Numbered from the stretch's first letter, positions 26,326-35,603 are shown. The stretch: 64,000 nucleotides of DNA from RFSX01 sp964495785 (GCA_964495785.1 CAZBXL010000011.1:1-64000), one strand, 5' to 3'. The notes: a model not told the origin generated them from the sequence alone. Made by a program: numbers and translations.

Positions 26326-28641
26326 CTAACTCACATCCTTCAAAGCAATAGGCGCCATTACCAACTCGTCAGGAATTGCAAAACCATCAACCAATGAGAT
26401 TGCATGAGGCTTAATTTCTTGATAGAGTTTGCTTATCATACGACGTATAGCTTTAGTTTTGGACCCGACCATGTAGTCTGATTCCAAGTACCAGCCTTTA
26501 TTATTTTGGATAGTATCTAATGCATACAATTGAACTAAAGCATTCATGACTTTTTTATTGACCGGATTTTTTACTTTTTCGATGTTTGAGTAGAATGCAT
26601 TAAGGGTGACTTGATCTACGTAAGCATCTGCAAGATCCATCATATGGTTTTGTACTTTAAGGAATGCTTGAAATGGATCTCCACCTCTCTTGATATACTT
26701 TTGCATACGTTCGCTGAGGGTGAGAAGAATTTTTCTTTTTCTATAGTTGAAAGCATGAAAATGAAACTTTGGATCGAGAAGATGTTCTACATCAGTCTGT
26801 CTGCCAAATATTGGATTCAGTTCGTATGCATCATGCTTAGCTTTGGTTAATACATATCTGAGAACGGCCTTATAGCCATCATCATGGAATGATTGCTTGA
26901 ATTGTGTCAGTAAGCCCTTGGCGACCAGCTGCATCAAAACTGTATTATCTCCTTCAAATGTTGTATATATATCTGTATCACCTTTAAGTTGCGCTATTCT
27001 GTTTTCTGATAAGAACCCTTTGCCACCACACGCTTCTCTACACATTTGTATTGTACTTGTTGCATTCCACGTAGCTTTAGATTTAAGACCTGCTGCCAGT
27101 GTTTCTATTTCTCTTGTTTCTTCCTCAGTGGCATTGACATATTTATCAGCGAGATCTCTTAATGCAAAATGATAAGCATAGGTTCTTGCGATGGCTGGAA
27201 AGAGTCGTTTCTGATGAGTAGGGTAGTCAATTATTAGATTTTCAGGTAATCCATCTTTAGGAGCAAATTGTCTTCTCTTGTATGCATATTTTGTAGCTAT
27301 TGTTAGAGCCGTCTTACTTGCATTATTGCCTAAGAGGCCGACGCAGATTCTTCCTACAACCAGTGCTCCTAACATGGTGAAGAATCTTTTTGATTCATTT
27401 GGGATCGGGCTTTCGTATTGTCCTTCATCAGAGATGCTGCCATATCTGTTAAGAAGATTGTCTACGGGTACTCTTACGTTATCAAACCATAATCGACCAT
27501 TGTCTACGCCATTAAGCCCCATCTTATGGCCACAATCTTTTACTTTAATTCCTGGTAGTAGATTATTGTCTTTATCTCTTATAGGTACGAGTACGGCGTG
27601 TACGCCTTGACTTTCTCCATTGATAATGAGCTGACAAAAAACGGCAGCCATATGACTATGGATCGCATTACCGATGTATTCTTTCCCTGATTTGAAGTTT
27701 GGAGAATTAACTATGATTTCTTTGGTATTGTGGTCATAAGTGGCTGTCGTTTCTAAGTTTTTGACATTAGAGCCGTGCCCCGTTTCTGTCATAGCAAAGC
27801 AGCCGAGTAGTTCACACTTATGTAGTGCTTCGACATATTTTTTATGATGCTTTTCTGTACCTAACATGTATACCGCCCCACCAAATAATCCTATCTGCAC
27901 ACCAAATTTGATGGCTAAGCTAGAGTCTCCATATCCTAACATCTCGAATACGGCTATGTGCTTACCACCTTCTTGGAGGCCACCATACTGTGTAGGAAAG
28001 GCATAGGCGCTTAGTCCTTGATCTGCTAATGCTTTGATTTGCTTAAGTATGTTAAGCCTGTGTATATTCTTATCAGTTTCTTGTGTAATTTCAAAGAGTG
28101 GGTCTCTTAGTAAAGTTCTTACTCTATCCTTGACAGTTTCATATTCACCATCTAGTAGTTGTTTTATCTCTCGGACATCGATCTCTTCAGTGGCGCTAAC
28201 CTGAATATTTTCTTTCGGAAATATTTTGTTTAGAAGAAGCTGCTCACTTTCTGTTGATAGTCCGAGTGCTTCTTTAAGTTCAGTCATTGATTGATTTATA
28301 TCAAGCTCATCCTGTTCATTAGACATGAGCTTATTGCTAGCGGCAATTTCTGAACCCAATTGGATAAGAGATTTCTTTTTCTCAGAATCAAAATCTATAC
28401 TCGCTTTTTTTAGAGCTGATGCCCATAGTTTAAATTCACTTTGAGATGGCGGATTTTTTGGATTACTCCACTTTATGAGATATTCCTTATCACTATCGGT
28501 AAGGAATGTATAGCTGTTTATTTTATTGTGAATGAGTTTCATCTCAGAGGGGCTCAGTACAGAGTCCGACCATCCTACATAGAAGATAGGTATCAAACTT
28601 AATATGCCTGGGGATAGTGTTTTTGTCTTTGTGTTACTCAT
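26326..28641 (-). CDS. Acyl-CoA dehydrogenase / acyl-CoA oxidase-like flavoenzyme
   Basis: A 771-residue flavoprotein predicted to oxidise acyl-CoA to 2-enoyl-CoA, the first step of beta-oxidation. Flavin/substrate motifs are CFAMTETGHGSNV, the helix YAYKRRQFAP and CREACGGKGFLSENRI. The Glu in YTTFEGDNTVLMQ is at the position of the acyl-CoA oxidase catalytic base, and this EGDNT context is closer to peroxisomal acyl-CoA oxidases than to the short dehydrogenases of about 380 residues. Roughly 150 N-terminal residues precede the usual domain; their function is not recognised. It starts 23 bases after the GNAT gene on the same strand and is probably cotranscribed. Confidence 0.9.
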   Translation of the reverse strand: MSNTKTKTLSPGILSLIPIFYVGWSDSVLSPSEMKLIHNKINSYTFLTDSDKEYLIKWSNPKNPPSQSEFKLWASALKKASIDFDSEKKKSLIQLGSEIAASNKLMSNEQDELDINQSMTELKEALGLSTESEQLLLNKIFPKENIQVSATEEIDVREIKQLLDGEYETVKDRVRTLLRDPLFEITQETDKNIHRLNILKQIKALADQGLSAYAFPTQYGGLQEGGKHIAVFEMLGYGDSSLAIKFGVQIGLFGGAVYMLGTEKHHKKYVEALHKCELLGCFAMTETGHGSNVKNLETTATYDHNTKEIIVNSPNFKSGKEYIGNAIHSHMAAVFCQLIINGESQGVHAVLVPIRDKDNNLLPGIKVKDCGHKMGLNGVDNGRLWFDNVRVPVDNLLNRYGSISDEGQYESPIPNESKRFFTMLGALVVGRICVGLLGNNASKTALTIATKYAYKRRQFAPKDGLPENLIIDYPTHQKRLFPAIARTYAYHFALRDLADKYVNATEEETREIETLAAGLKSKATWNATSTIQMCREACGGKGFLSENRIAQLKGDTDIYTTFEGDNTVLMQLVAKGLLTQFKQSFHDDGYKAVLRYVLTKAKHDAYELNPIFGRQTDVEHLLDPKFHFHAFNYRKRKILLTLSERMQKYIKRGGDPFQAFLKVQNHMMDLADAYVDQVTLNAFYSNIEKVKNPVNKKVMNALVQLYALDTIQNNKGWYLESDYMVGSKTKAIRRMISKLYQEIKPHAISLVDGFAIPDELVMAPIALKDVS

Positions 28642-28664
28642 ATCTTATTTTATAATTATTTATC

Positions 28665-29111
28665 TTAAGCTTCCCAATAATAGTAATTATTAGTCTCTAA
28701 TTTAAAATTGGTCGAGACATATAGTTGATTAGCAATATGATTATCTCTTTCAGTTTCTAACAGTAGCCCATGAGCTTTTGTTTCTTTTACAAGTCTTTTT
28801 GCACGACTAATCAATGCTTTAGATATGCCTTGTCCTCTATGGGATTTTTCTACATAGAGGTCATTGAGTATCCATGTTTTATTGAGACGTGTAGATGTAA
28901 ATGAAGGGTACAATTGAGTAAAGGCTACAATTTGGCCATCGTTACTTTTTGCAATATAAATAACAGAATCTTTATTTGTTATTCGCTCTTTGATGAACGT
29001 ATTTGAGCCATTTGGGTTTGGTTCTTTCTTATAGAATACTCTGTATTTTTCAAATAAAGAGACAATCGCCTCCAGGTCAGTTATCGTTCCTTCAATAATT
29101 TCCATATTCAA
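28665..29111 (-). CDS. GNAT family N-acetyltransferase
   Basis: A 148-residue acetyl-CoA-dependent acetyltransferase. The acetyl-CoA loop is HRGQGISKALISRAK (motif A, R-x-x-G-x-G/A), preceded by the strand LNDLYVEKSH and followed by HGLLLETERDNHIANQLYVS. The substrate is unknown and cannot be inferred from the adjoining acyl-CoA dehydrogenase. It is of normal length and complete. Confidence 0.92.
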   Translation of the reverse strand: MNMEIIEGTITDLEAIVSLFEKYRVFYKKEPNPNGSNTFIKERITNKDSVIYIAKSNDGQIVAFTQLYPSFTSTRLNKTWILNDLYVEKSHRGQGISKALISRAKRLVKETKAHGLLLETERDNHIANQLYVSTNFKLETNNYYYWEA

Positions 29112-29320
29112 ATGTGTTTTATTTGTTGAGGTATCTATGATTTACACAGAAGTAATTTAAAACAAAATCTCAGAATTCCATGACTATATATTTCTTAGTT
29201 TCCATTGATCTGATTAGCATATAAAATACCTTGAATTCTTAGTTGAAGATAATTCATTAGAATTTTATACGATTTATGAAAATCATACTTTAGGGTGAGA
29301 TTCAATGATAGTTGCTTACA

Positions 29321-29328
29321 TACATTTG
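29321..29328 (+). promoter_or_regulatory. Candidate -7 promoter element for the small membrane protein gene
   Basis: TACATTTGT matches the Bacteroidota -7 consensus TAnnTTTG and lies 25 bases before the ATG at 29353, giving a short leader. No good -33 TTTG is seen. The remainder of the 241-base gap (29112-29352) has no recognised feature. Confidence 0.4.
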
Positions 29329-29352
29329 TTATATAATTAAATACCAAATAGC

Positions 29353-29625
29353 ATGAAAACACTAATCGGAAATTACAATCTCAACTATTCAGAATTAAAA
29401 CAAGCTCTGGATAAAATCAATCTTAATAGAGCCTTCCTTATTACAGGAGTAGTTCTTGGTGCCTTAGTCGCTTACTATTTATTCGATGAGTTATCACTCA
29501 TTATGGTTCCAGTCGCAATAGCAATGTTCGTAGCTTATGGAGCTATAAATAATGCCATTGATCGTATTACAGTTGACTTTGATCTATCAGAGATTGTAGA
29601 AGATATGGAAGCAGACTGGAGATAA
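29353..29625 (+). CDS. Small two-helix membrane protein, hypothetical
   Basis: A 90-residue protein with two adjacent hydrophobic segments (about 29-45 and 49-68, including LITGVVLGALVAYYLF and LIMVPVAIAMFVAYGAI) and polar ends, the C-terminal one acidic (DLSEIVEDMEADWR). No family is recognised. A good promoter-like element sits 25 bases upstream and the frame is clean, which argues for a real gene. It is convergent with ddl, with a 21-base gap. Confidence 0.65.
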   Translation: MKTLIGNYNLNYSELKQALDKINLNRAFLITGVVLGALVAYYLFDELSLIMVPVAIAMFVAYGAINNAIDRITVDFDLSEIVEDMEADWR

Positions 29626-29646
29626 TACGTTTTTGAAAATTAACTA

Positions 29647-30738
29647 TTATACCATTAGTAGCTTATTGACAGCGTTATGTTCTTCTATTGCAAGACTTAT
29701 CAATTTTGAGACAAGATCTGTCTGCTTAAGGCCTGAGGCCTCCCAGAGTTTTGGGTACATACTGATGTTAGTAAATCCCGGAATTGTATTGATCTCATTA
29801 ATGATTAAGTCATCTTCTGGCGTGAGAAACATATCGACACGTGCCATTCCTCTACATTCTAACACGGTAAATGTCTCTACAGATAATTTTTTGATTCGAT
29901 CCATTTGATGCTTTGTAAGCTCTGCTGGTATATGGAGAGCTGCTCCATCAGCATCAATATATTTATTATCAAAGGAATAAAAAGATGACTTAGGAATAAT
30001 TTCTCCCGGAATAGAAGCTTGAGGAGCATGATTACCGAGGACAGCACATTCTATTTCTCTACCTACTATTTTTTGTTCTACTATGACCTTGTTGTCATAT
30101 TTGAGTGCATTATTTAGAGCATCAAAAAACTTTTCCTCAGAGTCAGAATAACTTACGCCTACAGACGACCCTAAGTTAGCAGGCTTAATGAATAGTTCAT
30201 GACCTAAGTTAGCAACTACGTCATCATACTGGATGCCCTCTGAAGTATTTCTTATCGTAATGCCTTTTGACACTTTGATATCGGAGTCTCGTAAGATTCT
30301 TTTCATGATGTCCTTGTCCATCCCAATTGAAGAACCTATGATGCCACAACCTACACATGCGATTCCAGCAGTTTTTGAAAGGCCTTGTATAGAACCATCT
30401 TCGCCATAGGTGCCATGGAGTACTGGAAATATCACATCTATCTTGCACAGAATTTCATTTGTGGACGCAGAGATGAGAGTACCTTCAGATGTATTCTGAG
30501 ATAACCAGACTTTATTGTCAGTATCATTAAGAGCGATTTGATCAATATTGTCAGGATGCACTAATGACATTCTTTCATTATGATAGTGCCATTGCCCAGA
30601 TTTATCTATAGCTATAAGTATGGGATTATACTTTTCTTTATCTATAGATTTATATACATTTTGTGCTGATACTAATGATATCTTATGTTCTGGAGATCGA
30701 CCTCCATATAAGATTGCCACATTTATTTTAGTCCCCAC
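29647..30738 (-). CDS. ddl: D-alanine--D-alanine ligase
   Basis: It joins two D-alanines with ATP to make the dipeptide that ends the peptidoglycan stem. ATP-grasp motifs are complete: VAILYGGRSPEHKISL at the N-terminus, PVLHGTYGEDGSIQGL, FIKPANLGSSVGVS, IVEQKIVGREIECAVLG, and metal-binding INEINTIPGFTNISMYPKLW at the end. At 363 residues it is somewhat longer than E. coli DdlB because of an insertion near residues 60-95 common in Bacteroidota. It is a single gene. Confidence 0.96.
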   Translation of the reverse strand: MGTKINVAILYGGRSPEHKISLVSAQNVYKSIDKEKYNPILIAIDKSGQWHYHNERMSLVHPDNIDQIALNDTDNKVWLSQNTSEGTLISASTNEILCKIDVIFPVLHGTYGEDGSIQGLSKTAGIACVGCGIIGSSIGMDKDIMKRILRDSDIKVSKGITIRNTSEGIQYDDVVANLGHELFIKPANLGSSVGVSYSDSEEKFFDALNNALKYDNKVIVEQKIVGREIECAVLGNHAPQASIPGEIIPKSSFYSFDNKYIDADGAALHIPAELTKHQMDRIKKLSVETFTVLECRGMARVDMFLTPEDDLIINEINTIPGFTNISMYPKLWEASGLKQTDLVSKLISLAIEEHNAVNKLLMV

Positions 30739-30820
30739 CTGTTGTTATTTGTAGAGTTAAAAATAGAAAGATTTTTGAAGATAAAAGGAACCTGAAAAAC
30801 TGAGGCTTAGCTTTGAAAAG

Positions 30821-31189
30821 CTAAACTCTACAAGCATGCTGCTTGAGATTAATGACATGAGCCAAGGCTACAAGAAGACCACCGATTATGATGATGATCG
30901 TACCGGCTGTAGAGAATAGATGATGTGCTAATATTAAAATTAACCCAATACACGCAATTGAAAAAGTGAGTTTAGAGCTTTTTCCAGTCATATATCCCTT
31001 AACAATTGAGTTATATATGAATAGAGCTGTTATAGCAAGTATTACAAATTCGAAAACAGGATTAGCAAACCATGAGTGAGAAGACAGAATTCCTGTAGAT
31101 AAGAGTATAGGCATTGCAGCGCAGTGTACAGCACATGCAAGGGAAGTCATAGTACCCCATATATCTATATTTTTACTTATGCTTTTCAC
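30821..31189 (-). CDS. MerC-family membrane protein
   Basis: A 122-residue protein with four predicted membrane helices and the MerC signature near the N-terminus, SLACAVHCAAMPILLSTG, whose cysteine pair (CAVHC) binds mercury in classical MerC. No other mer genes are nearby, so mercury resistance is unlikely to be the role; transport of another soft metal is possible. It is divergent from a Fur-family regulator, and a palindrome overlaps its -7 promoter element, so it is probably repressed by that regulator. A short hairpin (TTAGCTTT/AAAGCTAA, 30807-30824) overlaps the stop codon and may act as its terminator. Confidence 0.85.
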   Translation of the reverse strand: MKSISKNIDIWGTMTSLACAVHCAAMPILLSTGILSSHSWFANPVFEFVILAITALFIYNSIVKGYMTGKSSKLTFSIACIGLILILAHHLFSTAGTIIIIIGGLLVALAHVINLKQHACRV

Positions 31190-31209
31190 TTATTCGATAA
31201 CTCTCTAAA

Positions 31210-31230
31210 TGCAATAATGTTGCAAATATA
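31210..31230 (-). promoter_or_regulatory. MerC promoter (-7) overlapped by palindrome TGCAA-N5-TTGCA
   Basis: On the minus strand TATATTTG (31230-31223) matches the Bacteroidota -7 element TAnnTTTG, about 34 bases before the MerC ATG. The perfect palindrome TGCAATAATGTTGCA (31210-31224) begins in that element and covers the expected start point. A protein bound there would block transcription. The adjacent Fur-family gene is the natural candidate; the pairing is inferred from position. Confidence 0.55.
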
Positions 31231-31323
31231 AGTTATAATTAATTATTTCGCTTAAATGGTCCAATAAATTAGGAGTATAATCACAATGAACATTCGTAAG
31301 TTAGGGCCATTAATTAGGTAACG

Positions 31324-31746
31324 ATGTCTGAAACAGCAGCAAAGCAAATATTAAAGAAACATGGTCTTCGTAACACAGCCTTTAGGCAACGTGTTTTGGA
31401 GTTATTTATATCTAAGAAAGAGATTGCTCTAAGTAATCCGCAGATAGAAAGTGATCTTTCAGACTTTGATCGTATAACTTTATATAGAACCCTCAAGTCA
31501 TTCGAGCAAGCTGGCATCATTCATCAGGCTATCGATGGCAGTAACGATTCTAAATATGCATTGTGTAGCGACGATTGTGATGTACATAATCACAATGATG
31601 ACCATGCACACTTTTTGTGTAGCGTATGTAGGGTAACTACTTGCTTAGATCATGTCCTTACTGAACCGATCTCAATGCCTCCTAATTACTCTATCGATAA
31701 AATGCATCTCGCCATTACGGGAATCTGTCCTGATTGTCAGAAATAG
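31324..31746 (+). CDS. Fur-family metal-responsive regulator
   Basis: A 140-residue metal-dependent repressor. The N-terminal winged helix is GLRNTAFRQRVLELFI followed by RITLYRTLKSFEQAGIIHQ, as in Fur and Zur. The metal-binding hinge is HNHNDDHAHF, and two Cys pairs (CSVC and the terminal CPDC) make the structural zinc site. The ligands do not distinguish iron from zinc sensing; the strongly His-rich hinge and the MerC-like neighbour favour zinc or another soft metal. It is divergent from the MerC gene across 134 bases that hold the palindrome. Confidence 0.9.
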   Translation: MSETAAKQILKKHGLRNTAFRQRVLELFISKKEIALSNPQIESDLSDFDRITLYRTLKSFEQAGIIHQAIDGSNDSKYALCSDDCDVHNHNDDHAHFLCSVCRVTTCLDHVLTEPISMPPNYSIDKMHLAITGICPDCQK

Positions 31747-32006
31747 TTTTACTCTGCTTCTCTAATGTAATCTTGGTCAGTAAGCTTCATTTGTCCAAGT
31801 ACAAATTTCACTATAGATAGTTTTATATATAATTGATAATCAGTTTTTTATAATAAAGCTGTTGATATATTTCAATTGCATTCAGTCAAAAAGAATATAA
31901 TTTTGAATAGATTATGATATAAAGAATAATAAATTTTAATAATTTAATGCTATGATATAAATGTTCCTTGGATTTGCATTTATTCAATCAATAAATTCTT
32001 TTCTCT

Positions 32007-34133
32007 ATGTCAATTGCATCTAACAACTTAAGAAACATTTGTTTACTGGGCCATTCTGGTAGTGGTAAGACCACCTTTGCTGAGACCATGCTCTATGAGG
32101 CTGGAGCGATACCAAGAAGAGGCACAGTAGAAGCAGGTAATACTGTTTCAGATTTTACCAATATCGAAAAAGAAAGAGGTAATTCTTTATTCAGTACGTT
32201 AATGCATGTGAAGTGGAAAACTTCAAAAATCAATATTCTGGATACGCCAGGTCTTGATGATTTTATAGGAGAGGTCATCTCTTCTCTAAAAGTAGCAGAT
32301 ACAAGTCTCATATTAGTTAATGCGGCCCACGGCGTAGAAGTCAGTACAGAATTGTTATGGGAGTATATTGATAAATTCAATACCCCATCCATGTTTGTGA
32401 TTAACCAAGTTGATCATGATAAGTCAGATTTTGATAGTTGTTATGATCAGATAAGGTCACGATTTGGTTCTAAGGCTATCGCATTCCAGTATCCCTATAA
32501 TCAAGGAAATGCGTTTAATTCGATCATCGATGCATTGCGTATGGTGATGTATGTTTTTGATAGCGAAGGTGGCAAACCTCAGAAAAAAGATATTCCAGAG
32601 TCAGAAATGGCTAAGGCGATGGAAATGCATAATGCTCTCGTAGAGGCTGCAGCTGAGAATGAAGAAGGCTTGATGGAAAAGTATTTCAATAAAGGTACTT
32701 TAGATGAGGATGACATGGCTGAAGGACTGACGATCGCCTTAGCTAATCAGCAGATATATCCTGTCTTTTGCTGTTCGGCTCTCCGTAATATGGGAAGTGG
32801 TCGCATCATGGGATTCATTAATGATATATGCCCGAGCCCAGTAGATAGACCCGGGGCTCAACTTCAAGATGGAGGTACTCTATCAGTCGATTCTAATGAT
32901 CCTGCATCTATGTTTATTTTCAAAACGATGTCTGAACCTCAGATAGGAATGGTCTCTTATTTTAAAGTCTACAGCGGACAGCTTAATGTAGGTGATGAGA
33001 TGCATAACCAAAGCAACTCAAGTACGCAGAGATTTAATCAACTCTTTGTGTCTAATGGTAAGTCAAGAAGCAATGTAGATGGTATCATAGCTGGTGATAT
33101 AGGAGCCACAGTCAAGCTGAAAGATGCACATACTAACGATACATTATGTATAAACAATACTGATCTTCAAATAGAAAAAATAAACTTTCCGCTGGATAAG
33201 ATACGTGTCGCTGTAGTGCCTCCGAGTAAGAAAGAAATAGAGAAACTTATGAAAGCACTGTATCAAATAGCCGAAGAAGATCCTACACTAAAGGTAGAGC
33301 AATCAGCCAGTTTAAATCAAACAATCCTGCATGGTCAAGGACAGCTACATTTAGATCTTATAAAATATAGAATAGAAAAGGTCAATAACATACACATGGA
33401 ATATGAGCAACCGAAGATTCCATACAGAGAGACCATAAGAACTGCAGCCGATGAGAGTTATCGGCACAAAAAACAATCTGGTGGTTCTGGCCAGTTTGCA
33501 GAAATACATCTCAGAATAGAACCATATCATGAAGGTATGCCAGAACCCTCTGGTCTTACAGTAAGAAAGAGTGAGGTAGAGTTTCTGCCTTGGGGAGGTA
33601 AGATGGTCTTCCTATGGTGTATTGTAGGTGGGGCTATAGATGCTAAATATATCAATGCCATCAAGAAAGGCATTATGAATAAAATGGAGAGAGGTCCATT
33701 GACTGGATCGCATTGTCAGAATATACGAGTGAGTGTATATGACGGCAAGATGCATAGCGTAGACTCTAATGACATGGCATTCATGATAGCTACAAGCTAT
33801 GCATTTAAGAATGCATTTGATAAGGCCAAGCCTCAGTTATTAGAACCTATATACGATCTCTCTATTCTCTGCCCAGATGAGTCTATGGGAGTTATCATGG
33901 GAGATCTCCAGACAAGGAGAGCTATCATACAAGGCATAGAAACAGAAGGTCATTATCAGAAAATAAATGCTAAAGTCCCTCTTGCAGAATTGTATAAATA
34001 TTCTTCTAAATTGCGATCACTAAGTCATGGCAAAGCGAAGTTCTCCAGAGTATTCAGTGAGTACATTCCAGTATCTGGAGATTTACAAAATAAAATTATA
34101 TCAGCAGCTACGCCTCAGTTAGAAGCGGTATAA
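32007..34133 (+). CDS. Elongation factor G-like GTPase (EF-G paralogue)
   Basis: A 708-residue protein with EF-G domain order: the GTPase domain, beta-barrel domain II (about 290-375), then domains III-V to the end. The P-loop is GHSGSGKTT, where EF-G proper has AHIDAGKTT, and switch I reads EKERGNSLFS instead of the EKERGITI type. DTPG is intact, and the base-specificity motif is NQVD rather than NKxD. These changes mark the EF-G2-like paralogue group, not the main translocase. The role may be specialised translation under stress, but it is not established. It stands alone with a terminator downstream. The 260-base gap before it shows nothing clear. Confidence 0.9.
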   Translation: MSIASNNLRNICLLGHSGSGKTTFAETMLYEAGAIPRRGTVEAGNTVSDFTNIEKERGNSLFSTLMHVKWKTSKINILDTPGLDDFIGEVISSLKVADTSLILVNAAHGVEVSTELLWEYIDKFNTPSMFVINQVDHDKSDFDSCYDQIRSRFGSKAIAFQYPYNQGNAFNSIIDALRMVMYVFDSEGGKPQKKDIPESEMAKAMEMHNALVEAAAENEEGLMEKYFNKGTLDEDDMAEGLTIALANQQIYPVFCCSALRNMGSGRIMGFINDICPSPVDRPGAQLQDGGTLSVDSNDPASMFIFKTMSEPQIGMVSYFKVYSGQLNVGDEMHNQSNSSTQRFNQLFVSNGKSRSNVDGIIAGDIGATVKLKDAHTNDTLCINNTDLQIEKINFPLDKIRVAVVPPSKKEIEKLMKALYQIAEEDPTLKVEQSASLNQTILHGQGQLHLDLIKYRIEKVNNIHMEYEQPKIPYRETIRTAADESYRHKKQSGGSGQFAEIHLRIEPYHEGMPEPSGLTVRKSEVEFLPWGGKMVFLWCIVGGAIDAKYINAIKKGIMNKMERGPLTGSHCQNIRVSVYDGKMHSVDSNDMAFMIATSYAFKNAFDKAKPQLLEPIYDLSILCPDESMGVIMGDLQTRRAIIQGIETEGHYQKINAKVPLAELYKYSSKLRSLSHGKAKFSRVFSEYIPVSGDLQNKIISAATPQLEAV

Positions 34134-34179
34134 TTAGACATTAAAACAAGGTTTTTCTAAAACCAACTAATTTTGCTTA

Positions 34180-34210
34180 AGTCCTCGCTATATTGTGAGG
34201 GCTTTTTTTA
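34180..34210 (+). terminator. Rho-independent terminator after the EF-G-like gene
   Basis: The hairpin GTCCTCGC (34181-34188) with GTGAGGGC (about 34195-34202), including G-T pairs, has a short TATATT loop and runs into seven T. It lies about 45 bases after the EF-G-like stop and just before the glycosyltransferase ATG at 34220. Confidence 0.75.
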
Positions 34211-34219
34211 TGTATACAA

Positions 34220-35323
34220 ATGATTAAACTCAAAATAGGATTTGATGCTAAGAGGTTGTTCTGTAATAAGGAAGGACTAGGTAGTTATGCAAGAACCTTA
34301 TTGATGGATATGCAGACATTATATCCTAATCTCGAATATCATCTGTATACGCCTCAGATTGATGAAAGTGTAAGTACAGATTACTTTAAGAATAATTCAA
34401 ATTTTGTAATACATACGCCTTCTTCTAAGAGTTTTCTATGGCGATATTCTAAGATAACCGAGGATCTTGTCCGTGATAACATTCATGTGTATGTAGGACT
34501 GAGTAATGAACTCCCACGTGGACTCTCTAAAGCGGGAATAAAATCTATACTTGTAGTGCATGATCTTTTGTATAAGTTTTTCCCAGAACAATTTAATCTT
34601 GTTGATCGGAAACTAATACAGCATAAATTAAAGAATGCTATCCATGAAGCTGATAGGGTAGTCGCGGTAAGTGAACATACAGCTCATGATATAGGTATCA
34701 CTTTTCCTACAGCTAAAGAGAAAACTTCTGTTATATATCAATCTGTAAATAAAGACTTTAGAAATAAAGAGAATATTAATCCACAAAGAAGTTATTTCCT
34801 ATGCGTAGGCAGTATTAATAACAGAAAAAACCTAAAACAACTTGTCTATGCTTACGATCATATACCGCCTGATGAGAGACAAGTCACGATAATAGTCGGT
34901 ACAGGAAAGGAATACAAACAGGAATTAGTAGAACTTATAAAGGAAAAAGCATACGAGCATCTGTTTAAATTTAAAGGTTATGTCAGTAACAAGAATCTTG
35001 TCGAACTGTATAAAAATGCATTAGCATTAATTTTTCCTTCGCAATATGAAGGATTCGGAATTCCGATATTAGAGTCTTTACATATGAACGTTCCTGTCAT
35101 TGCAAGTTCTGTATCTTCATTGCCAGAAGTCGTAGGTCAACATGGCATTGTTATTGATTATAATGATCATGTAGCTTTGGCGAATGCGATCAAACACATA
35201 TCAATAAAAGATAGTCAAACCACTTATCTTAAAGAGCTCAAAGATCATCTGCATAAATTTAGTCCTGAACTTATTTGTAGAAAATACGTATCATTAATTG
35301 AAGAGCTTTCGACCTTAGAATAA
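34220..35323 (+). CDS. Family 4-type glycosyltransferase
   Basis: A 367-residue GT-B glycosyltransferase that moves a sugar from a nucleotide donor, probably in surface polysaccharide or glycolipid synthesis. The N-terminus IGFDAKRLFCNKEGLGSYAR, central FLCVGSINNRKNLKQLVYAY and C-terminal FPSQYEGFGIPILES, with the E-x7-E pair (EGFGIPILE), are family signatures. No signal peptide is present; it would act at the cytoplasmic face. It is a single gene with its own terminator about 90 bases downstream. Donor and acceptor cannot be told. Confidence 0.92.
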   Translation: MIKLKIGFDAKRLFCNKEGLGSYARTLLMDMQTLYPNLEYHLYTPQIDESVSTDYFKNNSNFVIHTPSSKSFLWRYSKITEDLVRDNIHVYVGLSNELPRGLSKAGIKSILVVHDLLYKFFPEQFNLVDRKLIQHKLKNAIHEADRVVAVSEHTAHDIGITFPTAKEKTSVIYQSVNKDFRNKENINPQRSYFLCVGSINNRKNLKQLVYAYDHIPPDERQVTIIVGTGKEYKQELVELIKEKAYEHLFKFKGYVSNKNLVELYKNALALIFPSQYEGFGIPILESLHMNVPVIASSVSSLPEVVGQHGIVIDYNDHVALANAIKHISIKDSQTTYLKELKDHLHKFSPELICRKYVSLIEELSTLE

Positions 35324-35412
35324 TCTTTTTCAAAGTCCCAGTTGTGGCATTTAATACATATATTTGGAACTGCGAAAGCAAAAATAAATCCAGGTTTCAT
35401 TCTCATTATCTT

Positions 35413-35442
35413 GGGGTGATTGTTAGAATCACCCCTTTTTTT
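35413..35442 (+). terminator. Rho-independent terminator after the glycosyltransferase gene
   Basis: The perfect 9-bp stem GGGGTGATT (35413-35421) and AATCACCCC (35427-35435), with a 5-nt loop, runs into TTTTTTT. It is 90 bases beyond the glycosyltransferase stop. The space between could hold a short untranslated tail or a small RNA; nothing specific was recognised. The rest of 35324-35603 is very AT-rich without other features. Confidence 0.85.
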
Positions 35443-35603
35443 ATGCCCTAAATCGAGTAATTTAAGTGGTAGTCCCATTATTTATTAATTTATTACATAT
35501 TAAAGATTTTTCTATATAGAAATATATATAATATGTATATTCGTGTTTTATAAAAGATTAATACTCTTTTGTAAGGTCTTATAAATAAGGTAAAACTACA
35601 CAA

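Noticed and set aside
30821..31189. Mercury-resistance operon
   Set aside because: Only a MerC-like gene is present; merA, merT, merP and merR are absent, and the neighbouring regulator is Fur-type.
31287..31322. 11-codon ORF (ATG AAC ATT ... TAA) ending 1 base before the Fur-family ATG
   Set aside because: Too short to judge; it might be a leader peptide, but no attenuator structure or codon bias supports this.
35324..35412. Small non-coding RNA ahead of the strong terminator
   Set aside because: No promoter element or recognisable RNA fold was seen; the terminator is adequately explained as ending the glycosyltransferase transcript.
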